From: Armatimonadota bacterium
Lineage (GTDB): Bacteria > Sysuimicrobiota > Sysuimicrobiia > Sysuimicrobiales > JACQTN01
Length of the DNA: 19,774 nt
Reading direction: 5' to 3'
Assembly: GCA_016210785.1 (NCBI GenBank)
Contig: JACQTN010000082.1
Span: forward strand, 1-19,774
Program-made: the position numbers and the translations under genes
Shown here: in pieces, positions 1 through 7,303 of the stretch
Numbering within the stretch: position 1 is the first letter of the stretch
Layout: the number at the start of each line of letters is the position of its first letter
Notes under the pieces: generated by a model
The model's input: only the letters and a program-made list of their open reading frames with translations
What the model was told of the DNA's origin: nothing
Database searches by the model: none

Positions 1-492
1 ATCCAGCACGCGGTGCCCTTTCTGGTGCTGGCGCTGGCCATCGTCGCCATCCTGGGGGCCGCGTTTGGCAACCTGGTCTTCGCGCTCGGGATCTCGGGGT
101 GGGTCAGCTACTCGCGCAGCGTGCGCGGCGAAGCGCTGGTGCTGCGGCGGCGGGAGTTCGTGGAAGCGGCCCGGGCCACCGGCGCGAGCACCGGCCGGAT
201 TCTGGTGCGGCACTTCCTGCCGAACTTGCTCCCATCGGCGATCATCGTGGCCTCGGCCGAGATGGGCCAGATCATCCTTGCCGAGGCATCCTTGAGTTTC
301 CTGGGGCTGGGCCTGCCCCCCAGCATCCCTACCTGGGGCACAATGGTGGCCGACGGCCGGGACATCGTGAGCGTGGCCTGGTGGGTTTCGGCCTTTCCAG
401 GCCTGGCGCTCTTCGTCACGGTGCTGGGCTTCAGCCTGTTCGGGGACTGGCTGCGCGAGGTCTTCGATCCGATGCTCCGGTGGGAAGCCTGA
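1..492 (+). CDS. dppC: ABC transporter permease, DppC/OppC type (5' end outside window)
   Basis: Inner-membrane permease subunit of a dipeptide/oligopeptide/nickel-type ABC importer; only the last 163 residues are present and the frame is open to base 1. The fragment starts in a hydrophobic segment (about residues 4-33). It then carries the cytoplasmic EAA loop that docks on the ATPase (about residues 53-75, EFVEAARATGAS followed by RHFLPN) and the typical DppC C-terminal stretch LAEASLSFLGLGLPPSIPTW, ending near FDPMLRW. The stop at 490-492 is followed 63 bases later by a substrate-binding protein gene, so the two probably belong to one transporter operon whose DppB, and perhaps ATPase genes, lie upstream of the window. 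The family is certain; the transported substrate is not shown by the sequence. Confidence 0.93.
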   Translation: MQHAVPFLVLALAIVAILGAAFGNLVFALGISGWVSYSRSVRGEALVLRRREFVEAARATGASTGRILVRHFLPNLLPSAIIVASAEMGQIILAEASLSFLGLGLPPSIPTWGTMVADGRDIVSVAWWVSAFPGLALFVTVLGFSLFGDWLREVFDPMLRWEA

Positions 493-555
493 CGGCGGCG
501 GTGTGGGCGACACCCCTGGAAGGCATCATCACAGCGATACAAGGAGGGGAGACAG

Positions 556-2088
556 ATGAGAGGTCAACGCTGGCGGGGGCTGGTGGCGCTCCTGGCGGGT
601 CTTCTAATCATTGGGATGGGTTCCGCGGTGCAGTCGGCTCCGGCCTCGGACACCGTGGTCGTGGCGTTCGGGGCGGAGCTGACCACGATGGATCCGCCGT
701 TCTTCACGTCGTCCAACGAGCAGACCGTCTACTATCACCTGTTCGACACGTTGGTGACGCGCGATGCCAATGACCGCATCATTCCGTGGCTCGCCACCTC
801 CTGGTCCAATCCCAACTCGCTCACCTGGGAGTTCAAGCTGCGGAGTGACGTCCGCTGGCACAACGGCGATCCCTTCACCGCGGAGGACGTGAAGTTCACC
901 TTCGACCGCATCATCGACCCGGCGAAGAACAACCCCAGCCGGAGCAAGTTCCCCACCCTCACCGAAGTGCGCGTGGTGGAGCCGCACACGGTGCGCCTCA
1001 TCACCAAGGGTCCGGACCCGCTGATGCTGGCGCGCCTGGCGGGCATCTCCGCCTGGATCGTCCCGGCCAAGTACATCCGGGAGAAAGGGGACCAGTACTT
1101 TGCCCGGAACCCGATCGGCACCGGGTCCTACAAATTCGTGGAGTGGGTGCGGGATGACCACCTGACGCTGGAAGCGATGCCCCGGTCCTGGGCGGGTCGG
1201 GCCCGGGTGCGCCGGATCATCACGCGTCCGGTGCGCGAGGCATCCACCCGGCTTGCGCTCCTGCGGACGGGGGAGGTCGGCATCGTGCAGAACGTGCCCC
1301 CCGATCAGGTGGACGCGCTCAAGACTTCGCCCGACGTGGAGGTCGTCACCCAGCCCAGCCTCCGCTCCATGTACATCATCCTGCGGTCGGACATGGAACC
1401 GACGAACAACAAGAAGCTCCGCCAGGCCATGAACCACGCGGTCAACAAGGAGGCGATCATCAAGGGCATCCTGCGGGGCTTCGGGATCGTCTCCCGCGGC
1501 CAGCCCATGGGCAAAGAGTACTTCGGCTTCAATGCCAAGCTGCAGCCCTATCCCTACGATGTGGAGAAGGCCAAGCAGCTCATGGCCGAGGCCGGGCATG
1601 CCCGCGGCCTCAGCGACAAGAGGCTGAGCCCCTCCGGCCGATACCAGCAGGACAAGGAGATCGCGCAGGCGGTGGCGGGGCAGCTCGGCGCCATCGGGGT
1701 CCGCGTGGACCTGGATCTGGTCGAGTTTGCCTCGTACGTGCGGCTCAAGCTGGAGCGGCGGATCCACCCGCTGACGCTGGGGGCCTGGTCGCAGCCCATC
1801 TACGACGCGGACGGCGTGTTCCGTCTCTTGTACGGCACGAACGAGCCGTGGGGCGTGCATTACTCCAACGCCCACGTGGACAAGCTGCTGCTGGAGGCGG
1901 CACTCACCCTGAACCCGCAGCGCCGGCAGAAACTCTATGAAGAGGTCTCGGAGATCGGGCGCGACGATGCTCCGGTCATCTTCCTGCATCAGCTCGTGGA
2001 TCTGTATGCCCGGCGGCGCGGCGCCCCCGTGCGTCCGCTGGCCGATGAGACGATCGTCGTCCTCCCCAAGTGGGAGCTGATCCGGTAA
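556..2088 (+). CDS. Periplasmic substrate-binding protein of a peptide-type ABC transporter (family 5)
   Basis: Captures the solute in the periplasm and delivers it to the DppB/DppC permeases; 510 residues, normal for SBP_bac_5. A Sec signal peptide is visible: basic MRGQRWRG, a hydrophobic core at about residues 9-24, and a small-residue cleavage region near residues 28-30. No lipobox cysteine is present, so the protein is probably soluble. The mature part has the family pattern: a TTMDPPFF stretch near residue 45, FDTLVTRD, PWLATSW, then WEFKLRSDVRWHNGDPFTAED followed by VKFTFDRI. The start is fixed by a strong ribosome site (AAGGAGGGG, 541-549). It lies directly after the permease fragment and 14 bases before the M19-like gene. 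Family-5 proteins bind peptides, nickel chelates, opines, glutathione and sugars, so the ligand cannot be called. Confidence 0.95.
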   Translation: MRGQRWRGLVALLAGLLIIGMGSAVQSAPASDTVVVAFGAELTTMDPPFFTSSNEQTVYYHLFDTLVTRDANDRIIPWLATSWSNPNSLTWEFKLRSDVRWHNGDPFTAEDVKFTFDRIIDPAKNNPSRSKFPTLTEVRVVEPHTVRLITKGPDPLMLARLAGISAWIVPAKYIREKGDQYFARNPIGTGSYKFVEWVRDDHLTLEAMPRSWAGRARVRRIITRPVREASTRLALLRTGEVGIVQNVPPDQVDALKTSPDVEVVTQPSLRSMYIILRSDMEPTNNKKLRQAMNHAVNKEAIIKGILRGFGIVSRGQPMGKEYFGFNAKLQPYPYDVEKAKQLMAEAGHARGLSDKRLSPSGRYQQDKEIAQAVAGQLGAIGVRVDLDLVEFASYVRLKLERRIHPLTLGAWSQPIYDADGVFRLLYGTNEPWGVHYSNAHVDKLLLEAALTLNPQRRQKLYEEVSEIGRDDAPVIFLHQLVDLYARRRGAPVRPLADETIVVLPKWELIR

Positions 2089-2102
2089 CGGAGGTCCTGG
2101 AC

Positions 2103-3143
2103 ATGGCAACCGCGCCGCAGAAGGCAGGAGCGTCGGCTCGCGCGCCGGCCCTGCACGCCCAATCCGTCGTCATCGACGGCCTGATCACTTCCCATCTGAC
2201 GCAGGAGCAGTTCGAGCGCTTCCGGGCCTGGGGCGTCACCGCGGCCAACTGGACGGCCGTCTACTTCGCCCACGATCTCGACGACGCGCTGGTGGACCTG
2301 GCCACCGCGCTGGACCATCTGGCGGGCATGACCGAGTACTACACCAGCGTCCGGTCGGTGGCGGACATCCACCAGGCGAAGCGGGAAGGGAAGGTCGGGG
2401 TGATCCTGGGCCTGCAGAACGGCAGGCCGATCGGGGACCGCCTCGAGTACGTCCGGATCCTGCACGCCCTGGGCGTGAGGATCATCCAGCTCACGTACAA
2501 CGAGCGCAACTTCATCGGTGACGGCTGCACCGAACCTGGGGACGCCGGGCTGAGCCGGTTCGGCCGGGACGCGGTTCGGGCCATGAACCGGGTGGGTATC
2601 CTGGTGGACCTGTCCCACTGCGGGCTTCGGACCACGCGCGAGGTCATCGAATGGTCGGAGAAGCCCGTGGCCATCACCCACGCCAACCCGTCGACCCTCA
2701 TCCGCAGCCCCCGCAACAAACCGCCCGAGATCTTCAAGGCGCTGGCGGAGCGCGGAGGCGTCGCCGGGATGTGCGCCTGGTCGCCGCTGGCCGCGCACCC
2801 GGCGAGCGAGCGCCCCACCCTCGAGAAGTTCCTGGACATCATTGACTACACGGTAAACCTGATCGGGGTCGACCACGTCGGGTTCGGCACGGACCACGGG
2901 GAGGGCGTGTACACGAGGGACGTGTGGGAGCGCAAGTGGGGTCCACAGGGTCTCTACCCGGAGGTCACCGGCATCGTGGGACCCTGGTTTGGCTTCGAGA
3001 CCCGGTACGTCGACGGGATCCACTCCGCGGCGCTCCTGGGGAACCTCACCGAGGGCCTGCTGCGCCGGGGCTACTCCGATGAGGACGCGCAGAAGATCAT
3101 CGGCGGCAACTTCCTCCGTCTCCTCGGGGAGGTATGGCAATGA
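2103..3143 (+). CDS. Membrane dipeptidase-like protein (peptidase family M19) with altered metal site
   Basis: 346 residues with the M19 (renal dipeptidase) TIM-barrel pattern. Typical members are binuclear zinc enzymes that hydrolyse dipeptides. Recognisable blocks are GDGCTEPGDAGLSRFGRDAV (about 139-158), ILVDLSH with H172, ITHAN with H193, SPRN with R204 and VGFGTDHG with D264; these match the second-zinc histidines, the substrate arginine and the late aspartate. The usual N-terminal HxD motif is absent (25-DGLIT-29 stands where DGHND is expected). The bridging glutamate is replaced by Q105 (LGLQNG), and the histidine of the usual LTH block is Y132. A dipeptidase role is therefore uncertain. 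No signal peptide is visible, so it is probably cytoplasmic. The ATG at 2103 is preferred because CGGAGGT at 2090-2096 precedes it; an upstream ATG at 2070 would overlap the previous gene. It is followed directly by hyuA. Confidence 0.88.
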   Translation: MATAPQKAGASARAPALHAQSVVIDGLITSHLTQEQFERFRAWGVTAANWTAVYFAHDLDDALVDLATALDHLAGMTEYYTSVRSVADIHQAKREGKVGVILGLQNGRPIGDRLEYVRILHALGVRIIQLTYNERNFIGDGCTEPGDAGLSRFGRDAVRAMNRVGILVDLSHCGLRTTREVIEWSEKPVAITHANPSTLIRSPRNKPPEIFKALAERGGVAGMCAWSPLAAHPASERPTLEKFLDIIDYTVNLIGVDHVGFGTDHGEGVYTRDVWERKWGPQGLYPEVTGIVGPWFGFETRYVDGIHSAALLGNLTEGLLRRGYSDEDAQKIIGGNFLRLLGEVWQ

Positions 3144-3193
3144 GAGGGGCGGGACGCCCGCTGGGGACCGTATCGTCCCGCGAGCGGCCGTGA
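3140..3193 (+). other. Possible 17-codon coupling ORF between the M19-like gene and hyuA
   Basis: A short frame starts with ATG at 3140, overlapping the upstream stop as ATGA. A good ribosome site (GGGGAGG, 3126-3132) lies inside the M19-like gene. The frame ends in a TGA at 3191-3193 that overlaps the GTG start of hyuA as GTGA. It could carry ribosomes from the upstream gene to the poorly preceded hyuA start. Nothing in its 17 residues suggests a function of its own, and chance is a fair alternative. Confidence 0.3.
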
Positions 3194-5292
3194 ACGAAGC
3201 GCGCGCGGAGAGGCGCTGGCTCGTCGGCGTCGATATCGGCGGGACATTCACAGACCTGCTGCTCTTCAATCCAGCCACGGGGCGGCACCGGGCCGAAAAG
3301 GTGCTGACGGTGAGCGAGGCGCCTGAGGAGGGCGTCCTGCGTGCGATCAAGGCCGCACTGGCGCCCGAGGGCGTCTCCCCGGCGGAGGTCCCCCTTGTCG
3401 TCCACGGCACCACCCTGGTGGCCAACACCCTCCTGCAGCGGGCTGGGGCGCCCACGGCGCTGGTGACGACGGCGGGGTTCGGCGATATCCTGGAGATCCG
3501 GAACGAGCAGCGCTACGACGTCTACGATCTCTTCAGTACGTTCCCCGAGCCGCTCATCCCGGTGGCATGGCGCTTCGAGGTGGCAGAGCGCGTGCTGAGC
3601 GACAGAACCGTGCTCCGCGCGCTCGACCCAGGCGAGGCGCGGGCGCTCGTAGAGAGGATTGCCGGGACGGAGGCGAAGGCGGTGGCCATCTGCCTGCTCC
3701 ATGCCTACGCCAACCCGGCGCACGAGCAGCAATTGAAAGCGGTCTTTGAGACGGTCGCGCCCCACGTGCTGGTGACCCTGTCCTCCAATATCGCGCCCAT
3801 GGCGGGCGAATACGAGCGAATGTCGACGACCGCGGCCAACGCCTACGTGCAGCCCCGCGTCCACGAGTACCTGCGCCGCCTGGAGACGGGGCTCGGCGCG
3901 GCAGGGGTCCGCAGCCCCTTGTACATGATGCTCTCCGACGGCGGCACGACGCCGGTGGCCCCCGCGGCGGCCTATCCCATCCGCCTGGTCGAGTCGGGCC
4001 CCGCCGCCGGCGTGATTGCCGCCGAGGAGTTGAGCCGCATGCTCGGGCAGGGATCCGTGGTGGCCTTCGACATGGGCGGGACCACCGCGAAGATTGCCGT
4101 CTTGACCGAGGGGCGGGCCTTGCGCAGTTGGGATCTGGAGGTGTGCCGGACGCACCGGTTCAAGAAGGGCTCCGGCCTCCCCCTGCTGGTGCCCAGTGTA
4201 GAGCTGGTGGAAATCGGCGCGGGCGGGGGCAGCATCGCCCACATCGACCGGCTGGGGCTGCTGCGGGTCGGCCCGGAAAGCGCAGAGGCATTCCCCGGAC
4301 CGGCGTGCTATGGGCGGGGCGGCACCCGGCCCACCGTCACCGACGCCGCCGTGGTGCTGGGCTACCTCAACCCGGAGTTCTTCCTCGGGGGGCGGATGCG
4401 ACTCGACCGGGACCGGGCGGCGGCGGCCATCCAGGAACACGTCGCCGGCCCCATGAACTGGCCGGTGCGGCAGGCGGCGCTGGGGATCATCCGTATCGCC
4501 ACGGCGCAGATGGCCGAAGCCATGCGGGTACATCTGTCGGAACGCGGGCTCGACCCACGGCGCTTCACGCTCATCGCCTTCGGCGGCGCGGGCCCCCTGC
4601 ACGCGGCGGACGTGGCCGCCACCGTGGGCCTCAGCCGCGCCGTCATCCCGCCCATGGCCGGCATCATGTCGGCCCTCGGCCTCTTGCAGGCTCCCCTTTC
4701 CTTCAGTCTCAGCCACGCCCTGAACCAGCCGCTGAGCGCGCTGCCGTGGGAGGCGACGGCGGAGATGTTCGACCGGCTGTCCCGGCAACTGGTGCAGACC
4801 CTGCCGCTGGTGCGCGACGGTCCGGCGGAGACGGCCTACGCGCTGGACATGAAGTACGATGGGCAGAAGCGGACCCTGGAGGTCCCCGTGGAGAGGGAGT
4901 GGGTGGAGGCCCACGGGGCCGCGTCGATCCGCGCGCAGTTCGAGCGGATCTACGAAGTCTTCCACGGCCGCGTGAACCCCAACCTGGTCGTCCAGGTCGC
5001 CAATCTCAAGGTCCGGGCGACGCTCCATCAGGGGCTGCGAGGGTGGGTCTCACACACCCCGGTGGCGCGCGACCCGCGCAGGGGAGCGCGTCCGGTGCTG
5101 TTTGACGGGATGTCGGAACCGATGGCGTGTCCGGTCTTCGATCGGTATGCCCTCCGGGCAGGCACGGAGCTGGTGGGACCGGCCATCTTGGAGGAAAACG
5201 AAACGACGATCCTGGTGCGCCCCGGGGATCGAGCGGAAGTGGATCGGCACGGCAACCTGATCATCTACCCGCACGCGGGCGGTCAGAGGTAG
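3190..5292 (+). CDS. hyuA: HyuA-family subunit (N-methylhydantoinase A / 5-oxoprolinase / acetone carboxylase beta-like), first copy
   Basis: ATP-using subunit of the hydantoinase/oxoprolinase family; with HyuB it opens cyclic imides or lactams, or in the carboxylase branch activates ketones and bicarbonate. It has 700 residues, the usual size. Order of landmarks: N-terminal phosphate loop VGVDIGGTFTDLLLF (about 12-26), VHGTT (71-75), LVESGPAAGV (266-275), second ATPase motif VAFDMGGTTAKIAVL (291-305), EIGAGGGSIA (341-350) and AFGGAGPLHA (463-472). The RFKKGSGLP block at about 323-331 is unlike the second HyuA in this window, suggesting a different subfamily. The start is GTG at 3190, the only start-like codon in frame just before the conserved N terminus; its ribosome site is weak, so translation may be coupled to the gene before. 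hyuB follows after 5 bases. The exact substrate is unknown. Confidence 0.93.
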   Translation: MNEARAERRWLVGVDIGGTFTDLLLFNPATGRHRAEKVLTVSEAPEEGVLRAIKAALAPEGVSPAEVPLVVHGTTLVANTLLQRAGAPTALVTTAGFGDILEIRNEQRYDVYDLFSTFPEPLIPVAWRFEVAERVLSDRTVLRALDPGEARALVERIAGTEAKAVAICLLHAYANPAHEQQLKAVFETVAPHVLVTLSSNIAPMAGEYERMSTTAANAYVQPRVHEYLRRLETGLGAAGVRSPLYMMLSDGGTTPVAPAAAYPIRLVESGPAAGVIAAEELSRMLGQGSVVAFDMGGTTAKIAVLTEGRALRSWDLEVCRTHRFKKGSGLPLLVPSVELVEIGAGGGSIAHIDRLGLLRVGPESAEAFPGPACYGRGGTRPTVTDAAVVLGYLNPEFFLGGRMRLDRDRAAAAIQEHVAGPMNWPVRQAALGIIRIATAQMAEAMRVHLSERGLDPRRFTLIAFGGAGPLHAADVAATVGLSRAVIPPMAGIMSALGLLQAPLSFSLSHALNQPLSALPWEATAEMFDRLSRQLVQTLPLVRDGPAETAYALDMKYDGQKRTLEVPVEREWVEAHGAASIRAQFERIYEVFHGRVNPNLVVQVANLKVRATLHQGLRGWVSHTPVARDPRRGARPVLFDGMSEPMACPVFDRYALRAGTELVGPAILEENETTILVRPGDRAEVDRHGNLIIYPHAGGQR

Positions 5293-5297
5293 GAAGC

Positions 5298-6887
5298 ATG
5301 CGCGTCGACGCGGCCATCGATGAGGTCACGCTGGGGGTCTTGTGGAACCGGCTGGTTGCCGTCGCCGACGAGGCGGCCGCCGCTCTATTCCGGGCATCGG
5401 TCTCGGTGATCGTCGGCGAGGTGTTCGATTTTAGCTGTGCCGTCACCGACCGGGCCGGACGCTCCGTGGTGTTCCCGACCAAGAGCATGCCGCTCTTCAA
5501 CGGTTCGGTGGAGATCACGACGGCGGCGCTGCTCGAACACATTCCCCTTGAGGCCCTGGCAGAGGGCGACACGCTCATCTGCAACGACCCGTGGATCGCC
5601 TCGGGGCACCTCCCCGACGTCTTCTTGGCCTCTCCGATCTTCGTCCGCGGATCGGTCGTGGGATTCGCCGCGAGCATCGCCCACGTCACCGACATCGGGG
5701 GCTCTCTGCGGCGCATCGGCACGCAGGAGGTCTATGAGGAAGGCCTCCGGATCCCGCCCTGCAAGTTCCTGGTCCGGGGCGAGCCGAACACCGACGTCTT
5801 CAGCTTTATTCGCTACAACGTCCGTGTGCCCGATATGGTGATCAACGACTTCTACGCCCAGGCGGGAGCGCACCGGATCATCCAACGGCGCATCGCGGAG
5901 ACGCTGGAGGAGTTCAACCTGGACGGCCTCGATGCGTTGGCGGAGGCGATCTTCGCCAGGTCCGAGCAGACGATGCGGGCGGCGATCCGGGAACTACCCG
6001 CCGGGACCTGCCGGGCGCGGGCGCTGACCGACGGGTACATCGATCCGGTGGACATCCACGTTGCCGTCACGGTGGACGACGGCACACTCACCGTCGACTA
6101 CACCGGCTCATCGGATGAGTGCCTGGACGGGGCGATCAATTCGCCCTACGCCTGTACCTATTCCGAGACGGTGGCCATGCTCCACACCATCCTGCTGCCC
6201 GAGGTGCCCGCGAACCACGGGTGCTTCGCGCCCTTCCGGGTCGTCGCGCCGGAGGGCTCGATCTTCAACGCCCGTCCCCCACGGGCGGTCAACATCCGCA
6301 CGCGGGCCGTGTTTATGGCCGACCCTGTCATCATGGCCGCGATGCACGCGATCGCCCCGGACAGGGTGATCGCCGCTCCGGGGCAGGCCGGGGGGTACCA
6401 CGCGCACGGGCACGTCGACGGCGTTCCCTTCATCACGTTTTTCATGCAGTCGGGCGGGATGGGCGCTTCTGCACGGGGCCCCGGGATGGGCTGTCTCTTT
6501 TTCCCGGGCACCATGTCCACCAGCCCCGTGGAGATCATCGAGCAGCAGAGCCCCCTGCTGATCGACCGCAAGCGAATCCTCCGCGGCAGCGGCGGACCCG
6601 GTCAGCACCGCGGCGGGGACGGCCAGGAGATCGTGCTCACGCTGCGGCCGGGCTACGAGGGTCCGGTGACTGTCCCCATGCATCCGCACATGCTGGAGTT
6701 TCCCGCGCCCGGGCTGGCCGGCGGAGGGCCGGGGGTGGTGGGAAAGATCTTCCTCAACGATCATCGCGTCTCGAAGCTGGAGTTGAACCAGCGCGGCGGA
6801 GCCCTGGTGATGCGGGGAAGGGACCGGTTGAACATCCACACGCCCGGCGGAGGAGGGTACGGGGCGCCGGGGAGTCCTCCATTGTGA
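5298..6887 (+). CDS. hyuB: HyuB-family subunit (N-methylhydantoinase B / 5-oxoprolinase / carboxylase alpha-like), first copy
   Basis: Partner of the preceding HyuA; 529 residues, normal length. The metal-site region is recognisable: NDPWIASGHLPDV (about 96-108, with H104 and D107), then SIAHVTDIGG (126-135, with H129 and D132), then YEEGLRIPP. Family features further on are VDYTGSSD, INSPYA, VVAPEGSIFNA, the glycine-rich LRGSGGPGQHRGGDG and the C-terminal HTPGGGGYG. In the motif usually written as NDP(Y/F)xGGTHLPD this copy has WIASG in place of the GGT segment, unlike the second HyuB here, which again suggests a different substrate class. The ATG at 5298 follows GAGGTAGGAAG (5286-5296), 5 bases after the hyuA stop. 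It is the last gene of the first operon; a 416-base gap follows. Confidence 0.93.
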   Translation: MRVDAAIDEVTLGVLWNRLVAVADEAAAALFRASVSVIVGEVFDFSCAVTDRAGRSVVFPTKSMPLFNGSVEITTAALLEHIPLEALAEGDTLICNDPWIASGHLPDVFLASPIFVRGSVVGFAASIAHVTDIGGSLRRIGTQEVYEEGLRIPPCKFLVRGEPNTDVFSFIRYNVRVPDMVINDFYAQAGAHRIIQRRIAETLEEFNLDGLDALAEAIFARSEQTMRAAIRELPAGTCRARALTDGYIDPVDIHVAVTVDDGTLTVDYTGSSDECLDGAINSPYACTYSETVAMLHTILLPEVPANHGCFAPFRVVAPEGSIFNARPPRAVNIRTRAVFMADPVIMAAMHAIAPDRVIAAPGQAGGYHAHGHVDGVPFITFFMQSGGMGASARGPGMGCLFFPGTMSTSPVEIIEQQSPLLIDRKRILRGSGGPGQHRGGDGQEIVLTLRPGYEGPVTVPMHPHMLEFPAPGLAGGGPGVVGKIFLNDHRVSKLELNQRGGALVMRGRDRLNIHTPGGGGYGAPGSPPL

Positions 6888-7028
6888 GAAATCGACGGTC
6901 GGATGGTCCGCGTACGTGCCGCCGAGGAGCCCTCCCAGTTGAATGGCCAGCACAAGTTCTCTCGGTCATCGTGTGCTGAAGAGTCGCAACAATCCGCTTC
7001 GTGTGGCGTCAGAACTCTCCGCTCGGGC

Positions 7029-7051
7029 CGTCTCGCCGAGACGTCTTTCTT
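7029..7051 (+). terminator. Possible rho-independent terminator after the first hyuAB operon
   Basis: CGTCTCG (7029-7035) and CGAGACG (7037-7043) form a perfect 7-bp inverted repeat. The realistic hairpin is a 6-bp stem with a GCC loop, followed by TCTTTCTT (7044-7051). The place, about 140 bases after the hyuB stop and before the next promoter region, fits a terminator. The stem is short and the T-run is interrupted by C, so it may be weak. Confidence 0.4.
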
Positions 7052-7150
7052 CCCCCCGCTCTCCTCGATGCCGGCAGCCAGTGGACCCAATGTGCAACGC
7101 GCGGTTGCTTGCCCCCGCGCACGGCGTGTCTGCACCCAGCCGCAAGCAGA

Positions 7151-7168
7151 ATCGGGTGATGACCCGAT
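7151..7168. promoter_or_regulatory. Perfect 7-bp inverted repeat, possible operator
   Basis: ATCGGGT (7151-7157), GATG, ACCCGAT (7162-7168). The equivalent site in the iclR promoter (from about 18614) keeps the right half largely (ACCCGA) but has lost the left half, so the dyad is clear only in this copy. It lies upstream of the transport operon and could be a regulator site. Function is inferred from symmetry and place only. Confidence 0.35.
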
Positions 7169-7206
7169 AGAGGTCTCGTGGTGGGGCGCGGACACTCGGG
7201 ATAAAT

Positions 7207-7223
7207 GAGATAGACTGTTTCTC
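7207..7223. promoter_or_regulatory. Conserved imperfect dyad next to the relic iclR start
   Basis: GAGATAGACTGTTTCTC is the counterpart of GAGACAGGCTGTTTCTC at 18674-18690. Both have GAGA at one end and TCTC at the other, and both end two bases before an ATG. IclR-family proteins often bind short AT-poor dyads at their own promoter, so this is a candidate site through which the IclR at 18692 could also act on the operon at 7304. Confidence 0.35.
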
Positions 7224-7224
7224 C

Positions 7225-7265
7225 ATGGCGAACGCCATCCGCTCCGTCGCGATTTCCAAGGAGGT
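7225..7265 (+). pseudogene. Relic 5' end of an iclR-family regulator gene
   Basis: The ATG at 7225 opens MANAIRSVA, matching MTNTIRSVA at the start of the intact IclR regulator (18692). After codon 9 there appears to be a 6-base insertion followed by a short AAGG match, and homology then stops. The frame continues as unrelated residues and runs into the next gene. The order relic iclR, then substrate-binding protein, mirrors the intact order iclR (18692), then substrate-binding protein (19598). I infer that an iclR paralogue once stood here and lost nearly all its coding sequence. An alternative is a short leader peptide. Confidence 0.6.
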
Positions 7266-7303
7266 TCCCGGACAGACTCGGCTAACGAAAGGGGTGTGCT
7301 GCC

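Larger units (their letters stand above)
7135..7252 (+). repeat. Copy A of a duplicated iclR promoter and start region
   Basis: This stretch aligns with 18598-18715, the promoter and first codons of the intact iclR gene, with roughly four in five positions equal by eye and small indels. Shared blocks include AGCAGAATC, ATGACCCGA, GACACTCGG, AAATGAGA, CTGTTTCTCCATG and CCATCCGCTCCGT. Similarity crosses the start codon into coding sequence, so this is a duplicated segment and not only a shared operator. It now lies just upstream of the second substrate-binding protein gene. Confidence 0.8.
6888..7303 (+). other. Gene-free gap between the two operons
   Basis: I find no convincing gene here; the open frames have no family signature and low-complexity composition. 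The first 140 bases are unremarkable. Then come a hairpin followed by a T-rich run (7029-7051), a stretch repeated from the iclR promoter (7135 to about 7252), a truncated iclR start (7225 to about 7265) and the ribosome site of the next gene (AAAGGGG, 7288-7294). Confidence 0.7.

Noticed and set aside
500..514. GGTGT-GGGCG-ACACC hairpin between the permease and first binding protein
   Set aside because: Only 5 bp and no T-run; too weak to call a terminator or attenuator.
604..2109. 501-codon open frame on the minus strand
   Set aside because: Shadow of the substrate-binding protein gene; no motif, no ribosome site and the composition is typical of antisense frames in GC-rich DNA.
3097..5028. 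643-codon open frame on the minus strand opposite hyuA
   Set aside because: GC-rich shadow frame. The + strand carries all the HyuA motifs, while the antisense product is rich in R, G, H and P and has no family signature.
6903..7208. 101-codon + strand frame in the gap after the first hyuB
   Set aside because: No ribosome site, no family pattern, and its end lies in the duplicated iclR promoter region, so it is noncoding.
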